Positions 27,322-36,721 of a DNA stretch of 64,000 bases are shown here, in pieces. Each line of letters starts with the position of its first letter. The stretch's first letter is position 1. The translations under genes and the position numbers were made by a program. Below the pieces are notes generated by a model. The model was given only the letters and a program-made list of their open reading frames with translations. It was not told the DNA's origin and did no database searches. Origin of the DNA: Thiotrichaceae bacterium (GTDB lineage Bacteria > Pseudomonadota > Gammaproteobacteria > Beggiatoales > Beggiatoaceae); the NCBI GenBank assembly GCA_011391085.1, contig JAABRD010000001.1, positions 160,501-224,500 of the forward strand, given 5' to 3'.

Positions 27322-28983
27322 TTACCTCTTCCCTCCAGTTGACAATAACATAACCCCTCCCAATCCGCCTAACACGATTCCCAGTACATGCCCATTCCAC
27401 TGGGTCCACGTCTGTATAGATAAGAGGATAGTGGCACAGAAGACAAAAGTGCTACCCATGAGAACCACTGCCAACCGTTCTTGTTGATGTTGCAAATCGC
27501 GACGTAAGTCACTGACTTCATGGGCCAGACGTTTCAAATGACCGGATTGCACTTGATGTTGGAGGAGGGCATCATGAACTAAGGAAGGTAATTCGGGCAA
27601 TTTTTCGGCCCAGAGAGGTAAATTGGTACGTAGTCCTTTCAGAAAAGCGCGGACTCCGACACGTTCATCCATCCACCGTTCCAAATAAGGTTTAGCGGTC
27701 TTCCATAAGTCCAATTCAGGATACAATTGGCGTCCCAGTCCTTCAATATTGAGAAGCGTTTTTTGCAACAGAACCAGTTGCGGTTGCACTTCCACATTGA
27801 ACCGACGGGCCGTTTGAAAGAGACGTAAGAGAACCAAACCAAAGGAAATTTCTTTCAACGGTTTGTCAAAAATGGGTTCACAGACACTCCGAATGGCGCC
27901 TTCAAATTCTTCAATGCGCGTGTTGGCCGGCACCCAACCGGAGTGAACATGCAATTCAGCAACGCGATGGTAGTCACGGCGAAAGAACGCCAAAAAGTTG
28001 GCCGCTAAATACTGTTGGTCCTCTTGACTCAACGTGCCCATGATACCAAAATCGATGGCAATATAGTGAGGTTGGAAGGGATTGTTAATATCCACGAAAA
28101 TATTGCCAGGGTGCATATCGGCATGAAAGAAGTTATGACGAAAGACTTGCGTAAAGAAGATTTCTACACCCGATTCGGCTAGATGTTTGAGATTCACACC
28201 CTGACGTTTTAGGGTCGTAATGTCACTGATGGAAAGCCCGCGAATCCGTTCCATGACCAGGACATTGGTTTGCGTGTAGTCCCATTCTATTTCGGGAACA
28301 TACAGGAGTTCCGAATTTTGAAAATTGCGTCGCAACTGGGTCGCATTGGCCGCCTCTTGCATGAGGTCTAATTCACTGTCTAAATTCTTTTCAAATTCTG
28401 CAATCACTTCGCGAGGCCGTAACCGACGTCCTTCCACCCAATAACGGTTCGCCATGTTAGCAAAGAGATACAGCACTTCAATGTCTTGATGTATAATATT
28501 TTTAATCCCAGGCCGTAACACTTTGACGACCACTTCGCGTCCATTATGGAGTCGGGCAAGGTGAACTTGGGCAATGGAAGCTGCGGCCATAGGAGTATCA
28601 TCAAATTCCGCAAACACTTCCTGAAGAGGACGACCATAAGTGCGTTCTAAAATTTGCCGGGCCGTTTGGCCACTAAAGGGCGTGACGTTATCTTGCAATT
28701 TAGCCAGTTCAACGGCCACATCATCAGGCAACAAGTCGCGGCGCGTGGACAGGATTTGACCGAATTTAACAAAGATAGGTCCCAGTTCTTCCAATGCTAA
28801 CCGAATCCGCATTCCGCGTGTCAGGTGTTTTGGACGTAGCCAGTAGCCTGGCGTAAAATAGCAAAGGAGACGTAAGGGACGAAAGAGTTTAGTGGACAAG
28901 ACAAGTTCGTCAAGTCCATAACGGGCCACCGTTTTAGAAATAGTGACTAATCGGAGGGCTTGACGTATGGGTAAGTGAAGCAT
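27322..28983 (-). CDS. ubiB: Ubiquinone biosynthesis atypical kinase UbiB
   Basis: 553 residues. UbiB/ADCK family ATPase/kinase needed for ubiquinone synthesis, probably handling hydrophobic precursors at the inner membrane. The family's LGPIFVKFGQILSTRRDLLP contains the KxGQ motif (Lys73 to Gln76); AAASIAQVHLARLHNGREVVVKV, FHADMHPGNIFVD and AIDFGIMG follow as kinase-like catalytic motifs. Two membrane helices lie at the C-terminus (about 500-550). Standard length. It is the last gene of the ubiE-RDD-ubiJ-ubiB unit. Confidence 0.95.
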   Translation of the reverse strand: MLHLPIRQALRLVTISKTVARYGLDELVLSTKLFRPLRLLCYFTPGYWLRPKHLTRGMRIRLALEELGPIFVKFGQILSTRRDLLPDDVAVELAKLQDNVTPFSGQTARQILERTYGRPLQEVFAEFDDTPMAAASIAQVHLARLHNGREVVVKVLRPGIKNIIHQDIEVLYLFANMANRYWVEGRRLRPREVIAEFEKNLDSELDLMQEAANATQLRRNFQNSELLYVPEIEWDYTQTNVLVMERIRGLSISDITTLKRQGVNLKHLAESGVEIFFTQVFRHNFFHADMHPGNIFVDINNPFQPHYIAIDFGIMGTLSQEDQQYLAANFLAFFRRDYHRVAELHVHSGWVPANTRIEEFEGAIRSVCEPIFDKPLKEISFGLVLLRLFQTARRFNVEVQPQLVLLQKTLLNIEGLGRQLYPELDLWKTAKPYLERWMDERVGVRAFLKGLRTNLPLWAEKLPELPSLVHDALLQHQVQSGHLKRLAHEVSDLRRDLQHQQERLAVVLMGSTFVFCATILLSIQTWTQWNGHVLGIVLGGLGGVMLLSTGGKR

Positions 28984-29031
28984 GAACTATAGAATAGTGG
29001 ATAATGGATAGTGGATAGTGGACCAGACGCC

Positions 29032-29090
29032 GGACTAGAGGCTTTAGCCGGTGGAAGGCGCCAGTCACCGGCTAAAGCCTCTAGTCCACC
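29032..29090. repeat. Family B hairpin between ubiJ and ubiB
   Basis: ggactagaggctttagccgg at 29032 and its inverse ending at 29090 form a compact hairpin that interrupts an otherwise conserved operon. Direct copies of the gagtggatag type (ataatggatagtggatagtg) precede it. Confidence 0.8.
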
Positions 29091-29122
29091 ATATTTGATT
29101 GACTGACTTCATTATTCATTAT

Positions 29123-29722
29123 TCATTGATTTAACCGTTGTATTCGTTGTTCTAACCGATCCAAGTCCTTCTGCAACAGGTTTACGTTTTGACACAACCC
29201 TTCCCATTGGGCACGGGTTGGCAGATGACCGGTTTTCGCAGGTAAAGAATCAATGACCTGGTGTTGTAACGTGTGCCAATGGGTACTGCTATAGTGTTGA
29301 CCTTTGCGACACTGGTTCACCACTTGTCGGGCCGTATCTTTGCCTAACCACTGGGCAAAGGTATTTTCCCAGTCAATCTGTAAATGGTGAATAATGTCTA
29401 ACCCTTGTTGGGCCAAGTTGACATCGCCGTGAACCGTCACTTCTGGGGTCTCTTGCAAAGTCTTCTCACGTTCGAGGAGGAGACGTAGAAGGGTAATGGG
29501 CGGTCCCGCCAGATGCACATCAATGTCGCCATGATATTGATTGAAGACCAGAATACCTTGACTGTCTGGGAAGAAATAGAGTGACGAGTGGGAGGAGGGT
29601 ATCCCATACACGTCCACTCGAATGATTTTCCCGGCCAACTGGCCCAGGGCCTGTAAGCTGTGCGGGTCGGAATGGAAGGCTTGGTTTAAAAGAGTTTCTA
29701 AGAGAGGGGCGAGAAATTTCAT
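29123..29722 (-). CDS. ubiJ: Ubiquinone biosynthesis accessory factor UbiJ (SCP2-like)
   Basis: 199 residues. UbiJ is a lipid-binding organiser of the soluble Ubi complex. The N-terminal helix (LAPLLETLLNQAF) and SCP2-like domain are followed by an ALGQLAGKIIRVDVYG stretch, VTVHGDVNLAQQ, DWENTFAQWLGKDTARQV and a C-terminal coiled coil (LQKDLDRLEQRIQRL). The position next to ubiE and ubiB supports the call. No clear ribosome binding site is seen. Confidence 0.85.
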   Translation of the reverse strand: MKFLAPLLETLLNQAFHSDPHSLQALGQLAGKIIRVDVYGIPSSHSSLYFFPDSQGILVFNQYHGDIDVHLAGPPITLLRLLLEREKTLQETPEVTVHGDVNLAQQGLDIIHHLQIDWENTFAQWLGKDTARQVVNQCRKGQHYSSTHWHTLQHQVIDSLPAKTGHLPTRAQWEGLCQNVNLLQKDLDRLEQRIQRLNQ

Positions 29723-29731
29723 GGGGAACTA

Positions 29732-29888
29732 TGATGTATGTGAGGTGTGTGATGTATGTGATGGTGTGAGATAACTGTGACGTAGGTGGAGTGTGATATG
29801 ATTGTGACAAAGTTGTTTTAAGAAGTGTGCCCTCTAGCTTTCCTCTCATCACCTCACACATATCATACACATCACATACATCACAGTT
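29732..29888. repeat. Long stem-loop with tgtgatgta tracts between ubiJ and the RDD gene
   Basis: Left arm about 29737-29770 (tgatgtatgtgatggtgtgag) and right arm about 29848-29886 (ctcacacatatcatacacat...) are inverse copies with mismatches. The loop is about 80 nt. It lies within the ubi unit and is not one of the other repeat families. Confidence 0.6.
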
Positions 29889-29894
29889 TTATTG

Positions 29895-30395
29895 TTAAAC
29901 CTTTTCCAATTTAGGCAGAGGCACTTTTGATTCATCGTGCATGATGACCACCGTCCCTGCGATTTTATCATGCCAACCTTGTTTGCGTTTATCCCAAATT
30001 ATCCAGAGAAAGCCGAGTCCCAATGGTAAGGCCGAGATGAAATAGCCAAGGTAACGTAGGATAGCTTGGCCCAAGGTGGGAGGATGACCTGTGCGGGCAT
30101 CTACCACGTCACAATCATACAGTAATTTGCCAGGCGTGGCTTGGTATGTCATCCAAAAAAAGAGGACGATAAGGGCCGGCAAGAGGTCGTTAATAAGGAT
30201 AACTGGCCATCCAAATTCTTCCAAGAGGACCAGATAATCGGAAGTAAAGAGATCATTGAGGACGTTTAGAACCTCATTGCCATATCTCAAGACCAAGAGA
30301 CAAAAGACTAGCGTCCCTATCCATAAGGTATCTAAAACGGTGGCAGCCAGCCGGCGCCAAAAGCCGGCATATTCGGTGAAGGCGTTGATGATCAT
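29895..30395 (-). CDS. RDD family membrane protein
   Basis: 166 residues. Three to four membrane helices and the family motif around [13 protein letters not shown] (with Arg-Arg and Asp), plus a later stretch [37 protein letters not shown] proteins are small inner-membrane proteins of varied or unknown role; some are transporters. It starts 4 bp inside the ubiE stop (ATGA overlap), which suggests a functional link to the ubi genes. Confidence 0.82.
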   Translation of the reverse strand: MIINAFTEYAGFWRRLAATVLDTLWIGTLVFCLLVLRYGNEVLNVLNDLFTSDYLVLLEEFGWPVILINDLLPALIVLFFWMTYQATPGKLLYDCDVVDARTGHPPTLGQAILRYLGYFISALPLGLGFLWIIWDKRKQGWHDKIAGTVVIMHDESKVPLPKLEKV

Positions 30396-31138
30396 AGTTT
30401 AAAACCACGGTGGACGGCAACAATTCCGCAGCTTAGATTATGGTAGTCACACCGTTCAAAGCCAGCGCGTTGCATGAGTTGAAGAAGAGTATCTTGATTC
30501 GGGTGCATTCGAATCGATTCCGCCAAGTAGCGATAACTGTCATGGTCTTTGACTATCAACTTCCCTAATCGCGGTAACACTTGGAACGAATAGACATCAT
30601 AAAACGGTTTTAACCAAGGTTGTTGAACCTCTGAAAATTCCAAAATGAGAACTCGTCCGCCCGGTTTGAGGACGCGAAACATGGAGGCCAGGGCCGCGTC
30701 TTTGTCAGTCACATTACGCAATCCGAAGGCAATGGTAATTATATCAAAACTCTGGTCCGCAAAGGGCAAGGTTTCGGCATTAACTTGGGCATAGGTGACA
30801 ACCAAACCACGATTCAGTAATCGTTCGCGTCCCACTTGTAACATGGAGGCATTAATGTCAGCCAAGACGACTTGACCTTCTGGGCCTACCAGAGGAACAA
30901 ATTTGGCTGCTAAATCACCTGTGCCACCCGCCAGGTCAAGCACATGATGACCGCGTTGTGTGCCAGCCAGTTCAATGGTAAATCGTTTCCAAAGGCGATG
31001 TAGGCCAAGGGACATTAAGTCATTCATCAAGTCATACTTCGTGGCTACGGAGTCAAAGACTTGGGTGACTCGGCGTGTTTTTTCTTGAGGTGAGACTTGG
31101 GTAAAGCCAAAGTCGGTGGTATTATTGTTAGGTGTCAT
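30392..31138 (-). CDS. ubiE: Ubiquinone/menaquinone methyltransferase UbiE
   Basis: 248 residues. A SAM-dependent C-methyltransferase for ubiquinone and menaquinone rings. The family N-terminus [28 protein letters not shown], the SAM motif [12 protein letters not shown] (67-78), ADINASML and [32 protein letters not shown] are all present. Standard length. First gene of the ubiE-RDD-ubiJ-ubiB unit. In many gammaproteobacteria it directly follows hslU and DUF971, but here these genes are 10 kb apart. Confidence 0.96.
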   Translation of the reverse strand: MTPNNNTTDFGFTQVSPQEKTRRVTQVFDSVATKYDLMNDLMSLGLHRLWKRFTIELAGTQRGHHVLDLAGGTGDLAAKFVPLVGPEGQVVLADINASMLQVGRERLLNRGLVVTYAQVNAETLPFADQSFDIITIAFGLRNVTDKDAALASMFRVLKPGGRVLILEFSEVQQPWLKPFYDVYSFQVLPRLGKLIVKDHDSYRYLAESIRMHPNQDTLLQLMQRAGFERCDYHNLSCGIVAVHRGFKL

Positions 31139-31743
31139 TGTCTTTAAACTCTATTTTGTGGCAACTTTTCTATAATAGCATGGAATTTCATATTAGGTAC
31201 TCACCTTTTCACAATATACCAATTCATGATAATATCATCTGTGTGTTATCAATGCTAGGTATTATTATAACATTATTATTGCGTTCTTTTATAAAGAAAT
31301 ATTAATATAATTTTACTATGTGATTTTCAGGACGCCTATAACACCGCCAAGATAGGTGTTGCACACCCAGTCAATTTGTCATAAAGTATCTCTACTCTCG
31401 TCATTTCCCTAAAACCATTCAATAATTCTAACCACGCTTAACGCGGGGGCCACAAGTTCCACATTATCGTGCAAGGTTGCGCTTTGAACTCCTGGTTTGG
31501 CGAGGTTTAGCGAAGAACTGCTTTAAAACAGTAATTGTTTCATTGACAGGAAAAATGATTATGGGTAAAGTATTATAGTAATATCCCACAAACCTGTACG
31601 ATTTCCGCTGGAGCGCAATAAGAATTATTGCGCGTAAGAGGATAATGTACAATTTTATAGAAATATCACTGGCGAGTGTGTATACTTTTTTCAAAATATT
31701 GTGATAAACTGCCATTTCTCTATAGTTTTCCGAAAATCACCCC
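31139..31743. other. Divergent ubiE/hyfF region with family C element
   Basis: No gene. AT-rich between 31139 and 31460, where the ubiE promoter must lie. A family E remnant (ctttgaactcctgg) is at 31482-31495. A complete short family C element occupies about 31575-31672: a tatagtaatatc end with a ctgtacgattt segment, a palindrome gcgcaataagaattattgcg at its centre, and an inverted end gtacaa...aaatatcact. Confidence 0.6.
31575..31672. mobile_element. Short family C element upstream of hyfF
   Basis: Left end tatagtaatatcccacaaac (31575), centre gagcgcaataagaattattg (31612), and an inverted, diverged right end (tgtacaattttatagaaata) ending near 31672. About 98 bp, without an ORF, ending about 70 bp before the hyfF-like ATG. 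Confidence 0.6.
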
Positions 31744-33237
31744 ATGAACCCAACCACACTTGACCTCGTACTGATCATACCTTTGCTAGGTATCTTGCTA
31801 TTACTCCCTGCCAGCCTCTCTGGACGGTGGCGGACTGCGGGATGGCTAAATAGTCTGGTTTCTATCGCCACGTTTCTTGCCACCGTAGGATTAGCCTGGG
31901 AAGTCTGGCAAACAGGTCCCCAATGGTCTCCTAAAAAGTTATTCTTCATTGACGCTTTCAACATTTATATTATCCTGATCACCGCTTTTGTGGGCATGAA
32001 TACCGCCATTTTCTCGCAATCGTATATGGCTGATGAAGTCGAACATGGACGAGTGAAAGTCCGCCACATGCGCTTGTTTAATGTCATGTATCAAGGCTTT
32101 ATGTTCTCCATGTTATTAGCGTTGAGTACCAACAATTTGGGACTGTTATGGGTTGCCATGGAAGCGGCTACGTTGGCTACCGTGTTACTCGTCAGTCTCT
32201 ATCGAACACCCGAAGCGATTGAGGCGGCTTGGAAATATTTTATCTTATGTGGTGTCGGCATCGCCCAAGCCTTGTTTGGCACCGTCTTAATTTACTTCGC
32301 GGCAGAGAAAGTGATTCCTCTGCATAATGATGCCTTGTTATGGAGTGTGTTACATACCAGTGCGGCCCAATTGGACCCTACCGTAATGAGTATTGCGTTT
32401 GTCTTCATTTTGGTTGGTTATGGCACCAAAGTCGGTCTCGTTCCCTTACATAACTGGCTTCCCGACGCCCATTCCGAAGGACCGACGCCCATGTCCGTCG
32501 TCCTCTCTGGCTTACTTCTCAATGTTGCACTCTATGCGTTAGTGCGAGTGAAAATCCTCGTCGATGGTGCCTTGCCAAACAATTTAACTGGACACTTGAT
32601 GATGGGTTTTGGTCTCCTCTCCTTCCTCGTAGCTGCCTTATTTTTACCTCGTCAGCAAGATATTAAACGTCTCTTCAGTTACTCTTCCATAGAACACATG
32701 GGACTGATGACCTTTGCCTTTGGCGTTGGGCATCCTATCGCGGTGTTTGGGGCCCTATTGCATCTGGCGGCCCATTCTTTAACCAAGTCCGCCGTGTTCA
32801 TCACCGTAGGTCATGTAGCGCATATTACTAAAACGCAATCGATAGACAACATTCGAGGTCTGTTAAAAACGCAACCGACTGTAGGCTGGGGATTGTTGCT
32901 AGGTACCATTGCCATTGCAGGCTTTCCACCGTTTGGAATTTTTACCAGTGAATTTTTGTTAATCACCGCTACCATGAAGACCTGGCCCTGGTTAACCGTC
33001 CCGTTACTAATCGGCTTAGTGATCGCCTTTGTCGGCTTATTCAAACATTTACATCCGATGGTGTATGGAGAACCACCCGCCGAACAAATTGCGGTACGGG
33101 CGAACATGTGGCCAGTGCTAATCCACTTGCTACTGGTGTTATGGCTAGGTTTATCCCTGCCCGGTTTCCTTGACCTTTGGTTTGACCAGGCCACTGAAGT
33201 AATTAGTGGCAATTCTGTGAGGAGTGCATTGTTATGA
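31744..33237 (+). CDS. hyfF: HyfF-like antiporter/proton-pumping membrane subunit
   Basis: 497 residues with about 14 membrane helices. A member of the NuoL/M/N and Mrp antiporter family closest in pattern to hydrogenase-4 component F. Signature segments include NNLGLLWVAMEAATLATVLLVSLYRT (conserved Glu in TM5), FVGYGTK-like VGYGTKVGLVPLHNWLPDAHSEGPTPMSVVLSG (TM7/8 Lys and His), and SSIEHMGLM with a later Lys in AHSLTKSAVF. It would translocate protons across the inner membrane. Its stop overlaps the hyfG-like start by 4 bp. No hyfB/C/E-like genes are adjacent. Confidence 0.85.
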   Translation: MNPTTLDLVLIIPLLGILLLLPASLSGRWRTAGWLNSLVSIATFLATVGLAWEVWQTGPQWSPKKLFFIDAFNIYIILITAFVGMNTAIFSQSYMADEVEHGRVKVRHMRLFNVMYQGFMFSMLLALSTNNLGLLWVAMEAATLATVLLVSLYRTPEAIEAAWKYFILCGVGIAQALFGTVLIYFAAEKVIPLHNDALLWSVLHTSAAQLDPTVMSIAFVFILVGYGTKVGLVPLHNWLPDAHSEGPTPMSVVLSGLLLNVALYALVRVKILVDGALPNNLTGHLMMGFGLLSFLVAALFLPRQQDIKRLFSYSSIEHMGLMTFAFGVGHPIAVFGALLHLAAHSLTKSAVFITVGHVAHITKTQSIDNIRGLLKTQPTVGWGLLLGTIAIAGFPPFGIFTSEFLLITATMKTWPWLTVPLLIGLVIAFVGLFKHLHPMVYGEPPAEQIAVRANMWPVLIHLLLVLWLGLSLPGFLDLWFDQATEVISGNSVRSALL

Positions 33238-34853
33238 CCCATTTTGTTTGGCTACCTCAGTTACTTGCCGGCCTTGAACATGAACACGTTTTAATTCGTG
33301 GTAGTTCCCCTTATTTACTGGCGCCGGCCCATCTGTTACATATCGAAATAGAAGATTGGAAACCCTGTGTCGCAGAAATTTCCAGACAACAATTTCGCTT
33401 CAGTGCCATCTGGGCCGAAGAGAGTCCACCAGGACATTTTGAACAAGAAGGACTCTTTATTGTCAATGCGGCTTATGAAAAGCAAGGAGATTATCTTGTC
33501 TTACGAACCGAAGTGCCTTTTTCGAAACCCGTCATTCCTTCTCAAACACTTCTGTATCCCGCGGCCAATCGTGCGGAAAGACATTTACAAGACTTGTTTG
33601 GATTGGTGTTCGAAGGACATCCGGACCCACGTCGTTGGACCCGGCATAAAGCGTGGCAAGCCGATCAATACCCGTTGCGCCGAAGTTTTCCAGTACAGGG
33701 TCTCTCCAATTCTTCACCAACCGAGGTGACTCCCGCAGACAGTGATTATCCCTTTTTACAAGCCCATGGCGCTGGTGTCTATGAAATTCCAGTAGGACCC
33801 GTTCATGCGGGAATTATTGAACCAGGTCATTTTCGCTTCCAAGCAGTGGGCGAAACGGTATTGAATTTGGAAGAACACTTGGGTTACGTGCATAAAGGCA
33901 TCGAGAAAATTGCCGAAGGACGAGATGCAGAAGGGTTAGCGCGGCTGGCTGGCCGAGTCTCAGGAGACACCACTGTCAGTCACACTTGGGCTGCTTGTAT
34001 GGCTATGGAACGGGCCGCCAATTTGTATGTCCCACCGCGTGCCTTGATGTTACGGGCTATTATGGCGGAACGGGAACGGATCGCCAATCATTTATGGGAT
34101 ATTGCGGCCATTTGTAACGACGTGGCATTTACGTTTGCCTACTATCAATTTGGACGGTTGCGCGAACAATGGTTACGTTTTAATCAAGACATCTTTGGAC
34201 ATCGTTTGATGATGGATTGTATCGTGCCAGGAGGTGTTCGGGGTGACTTGAGTGAAAAACATCGGCTTGAACATATTGACCGGGCGGCCCAGTTACATAC
34301 TGAACTGCATGAGTTGGAAGGCATTTTAGAACGTCATACAGGCTTAGAAGATCGGCTGGCAACCGCCGGCGTGTTGAGTCCCGAATTGGCCGCCAAACTT
34401 GGTTGTATTGGATACGTGGGACGGGCCAGTGGACATAGTTATGACGTGCGTCGTGATTCACCGTATCCGCCGTATAACCAATTTAGTTTAGAAGTGCCTT
34501 CCTATACCGCAGGCGATGTGGATGCCAGACTGCAAGTTCGATTGGATGAAATTCACGTCTCATTGCATTTGTTACATCAGATGCTAACTCGCTTACCTCG
34601 TAGTGAAACCTCTACCCCTTGGCAACCTCCCGCTGAAGATGCCGAGGGACTAGGTTTGGTAGAAGGTTTTCGCGGTGAAATTTTTAGCTATGTGCGATTT
34701 GGAGGAGAAGGAAAAATTAGCCGTTACTATCCGCGTGACCCCAGTTGGTTAAATTGGCCAGCGTTGGAATTGCTGATTCGCGATAACATTGTGCCGGACT
34801 TCCCGGTATGCAATAAATCGATCAATGGGTCTTATTCGGGACAGGATTTATAA
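33234..34853 (+). CDS. hyfG: HyfG/NuoCD-like large subunit without [NiFe] ligands
   Basis: 539 residues. An N-terminal NuoC-like part (about 1-160; ERHLQDLFGLVFEGHPDPRRW) is fused to a NuoD/hydrogenase large-subunit-like part (about 175-539; VGPVHAGIIEPGHFRF, LGYVHKGIEKI, GHRLMMDCIVPGGVRGD). The first ligand motif, CxxC in hydrogenases, reads RVSGDTTVSH (about 239-249), and the C-terminal one reads PVCNKSINGSYSGQDL, so both Cys pairs are lost. The subunit therefore cannot hold a Ni-Fe centre. It fits the 'energy-converting hydrogenase-related' (Ehr) type, which may take electrons from another source such as formate (inference). Coupled to hyfF; a family A hairpin begins 2 bp after the stop. 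Confidence 0.85.
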   Translation: MTHFVWLPQLLAGLEHEHVLIRGSSPYLLAPAHLLHIEIEDWKPCVAEISRQQFRFSAIWAEESPPGHFEQEGLFIVNAAYEKQGDYLVLRTEVPFSKPVIPSQTLLYPAANRAERHLQDLFGLVFEGHPDPRRWTRHKAWQADQYPLRRSFPVQGLSNSSPTEVTPADSDYPFLQAHGAGVYEIPVGPVHAGIIEPGHFRFQAVGETVLNLEEHLGYVHKGIEKIAEGRDAEGLARLAGRVSGDTTVSHTWAACMAMERAANLYVPPRALMLRAIMAERERIANHLWDIAAICNDVAFTFAYYQFGRLREQWLRFNQDIFGHRLMMDCIVPGGVRGDLSEKHRLEHIDRAAQLHTELHELEGILERHTGLEDRLATAGVLSPELAAKLGCIGYVGRASGHSYDVRRDSPYPPYNQFSLEVPSYTAGDVDARLQVRLDEIHVSLHLLHQMLTRLPRSETSTPWQPPAEDAEGLGLVEGFRGEIFSYVRFGGEGKISRYYPRDPSWLNWPALELLIRDNIVPDFPVCNKSINGSYSGQDL

Positions 34854-34854
34854 A

Positions 34855-34928
34855 TGTAGGGTGGATTAAGCGAAGCGTATCCACCACGTTCGATTCAGGT
34901 GGATACGCTTCGCTTAATCCACCCTACC
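34855..34928. repeat. Family A inverted pair between hyfG and radA
   Basis: tgtagggtggattaagcgaa (34855) and its inverse (ending 34928) form a nearly perfect 30-bp stem with a short loop. It begins immediately after the hyfG stop. Confidence 0.9.
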
Positions 34929-34960
34929 TTGTACAACACTACCGGAGAGAATTCATCATC

Positions 34961-36331
34961 ATGGCGCGAAAAAAGACCGCGTATGCTTGCCAAAAATGTG
35001 GTGCCCTGACACCAAAATGGTTAGGGCAGTGTCCTGAATGTGAGGCTTGGAACTGTTTGCAGGAGACCACCATAGAGGAGACGCCCAGTAAATATGAAAC
35101 GCGGTTAGGTGGTTATGCGGGGATTGAACAACCGGGGGTCTGTTTACTCAATGCGGTGGCCGCGTCGCGGGAATCACGGACGACGACGGGAATTAAAGAA
35201 TTAGACCGGGTGTTGGGAGGCGGTTTGGTCAACGGTTCCGTCGTCTTGATTGGCGGAGACCCCGGCATTGGCAAGTCGACTTTGTTGTTACAAACCTTGG
35301 CAGGAATCAGTCAAACTGAGATTCATTCACCCCTCTACGTGACAGGTGAAGAATCGCCTCAACAAGTCAGTTTACGCGCCCATCGTTTAGGTTTGGATGT
35401 GAGTCGTATCAAGTTACTAACCGAAACTCAGGTAGAACGAATTTTAGGCATCGCTTCACGCGAAACACCCAAAGTCATGGTCATCGACTCCATTCAAACG
35501 ATTTATACCGAAGCCCTCCAATCCGCCCCTGGTTCGGTTGCCCAAGTACGCGAAAGCGCGGCACTGTTAGTCCGGTTTGCCAAACGACATAATGTCGCCG
35601 TGTTTCTCGTCGGACATGTCACCAAAGAAGGGTCTATAGCAGGTCCAAGGGTTCTCGAACACATGGTGGACACCGTCTTGTATTTTGAGGGTGACAGTGG
35701 CACCAGTTTTCGAATCATTCGGGCCATTAAAAATCGCTTCGGTGCCGTCAATGAATTAGGCGTTTTCAACATGACCGGCCAAGGGTTAGAAGAAGTGAGT
35801 AACCCGTCGGGCATTTTTATTTCTCACCATGAAGAGGAAGTGTCCGGCAGTGTCATTATGGTCTCCCACGAAGGCAGTCGCCCCATGCTAGTCGAAGTGC
35901 AAGCCTTAGTCAACGAATCTCATGCCCCCGCAGCCCGCCGAGTGACATTGGGACTCGACCCCAATCGGTTAGCGATGCTATTGGCCGTGTTACATCGGCA
36001 TGGCGGAGTCGCCACTTATGATTTGGATGTCTTTATCAATGTCGTCGGCGGTGTGCGAGTGACCGAAACGGGGTCTGATTTAGCCGTCTTAATGGCCGTG
36101 TTATCCAGTTTGCGCAATAAGATTTTGCCTGAAGGATTGGTCGTCTTTGGAGAAGTCGGATTAGCCGGCGAGATTCGCCCCGTCCCCAGCAGCTTAGAAC
36201 GGTTACGCGAAGCCTCTAAACATGGATTTAAGCAAGCGATTGTGCCCAAATCCAATGTACCGAAGGACGGACTAGCAGACCTTGAAGTGGTGCCGGTGTC
36301 GCGGTTAGTGGAGGCGTTGCGGGCGGTGTAG
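34961..36331 (+). CDS. radA: DNA repair protein RadA
   Basis: 456 residues. A RecA-like ATPase that promotes branch migration in recombination. An N-terminal zinc finger (Cys10, Cys13, Cys24, Cys27), Walker A GGDPGIGKST (about 96-105), the TGEES block, the KNRFG motif (about residues 255-261) and a C-terminal Lon-protease-like domain (about 280-450, without protease activity) are visible. Standard length. GGAGAG lies 10 nt upstream. A second, decayed copy of its 3' end lies 11 kb downstream at 47086-47574. Confidence 0.96.
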   Translation: MARKKTAYACQKCGALTPKWLGQCPECEAWNCLQETTIEETPSKYETRLGGYAGIEQPGVCLLNAVAASRESRTTTGIKELDRVLGGGLVNGSVVLIGGDPGIGKSTLLLQTLAGISQTEIHSPLYVTGEESPQQVSLRAHRLGLDVSRIKLLTETQVERILGIASRETPKVMVIDSIQTIYTEALQSAPGSVAQVRESAALLVRFAKRHNVAVFLVGHVTKEGSIAGPRVLEHMVDTVLYFEGDSGTSFRIIRAIKNRFGAVNELGVFNMTGQGLEEVSNPSGIFISHHEEEVSGSVIMVSHEGSRPMLVEVQALVNESHAPAARRVTLGLDPNRLAMLLAVLHRHGGVATYDLDVFINVVGGVRVTETGSDLAVLMAVLSSLRNKILPEGLVVFGEVGLAGEIRPVPSSLERLREASKHGFKQAIVPKSNVPKDGLADLEVVPVSRLVEALRAV

Positions 36332-36354
36332 TGTTGGAGTAGAGGTGGTCGCCG

Positions 36355-36556
36355 CAATGCCATTAAGTTAGGGAAAACAGTCCCCAAAATTAACAGACAG
36401 GTGGACTTACGGCTTTAGCCGGTGAGGAGTGGAACATAATTGAAATCGTGGGTCCCCGCCTCCGGCTAAAGCCTCTAGTCCACCACGATTTTAATTCTTG
36501 GGCATCTTTAATTCCTTAACTTAATGGCATTGAGGCTTTAGCCGGCGGGGGTTGGC
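36355..36556. repeat. Nested family B palindromes after radA
   Basis: The outer pair gccgcaatgccattaagtta (36351) / taacttaatggcattgaggc (36516) encloses an inner ggtggacttacggctttagc / ggctaaagcctctagtccac pair (36401-36484). A further ggctttagccggc unit (36533-36547) abuts the truncated PIN gene. Confidence 0.8.
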
Positions 36557-36721
36557 ACCGATTACTACAAGTGCGATATTCTTGTGAGTTGGAATTGTCG
36601 CCATATTGTCAATTACCATAAATTTGAGTATTTGAGAAAAATTAATGTCCTGCTGGGTTTGAACACGCCAGCGTTGGTAACACCATTAGAATTGTTGACG
36701 GGAGAAGATAATGATACTTAA
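36557..36721 (+). pseudogene. C-terminal remnant of a PIN-domain (VapC-like) toxin gene
   Basis: An open frame from about 36557 reads TDYYKCDILVSWNCRHIVNYHKFEYL..., then NVLLGLNTPALVTPLELLTGEDND, ending at TAA 36719-36721. This matches the C-terminal third of PIN-domain toxins (CD.LVSWN..HI.N...I). The N-terminal part with the catalytic acidic residues is absent and replaced by a family B repeat. It has no plausible start. Its stop overlaps the start of the following small ORF (36711), keeping the toxin-partner overlap of an intact pair. This piece would be too short for the track's usual cut-offs. Confidence 0.75.
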
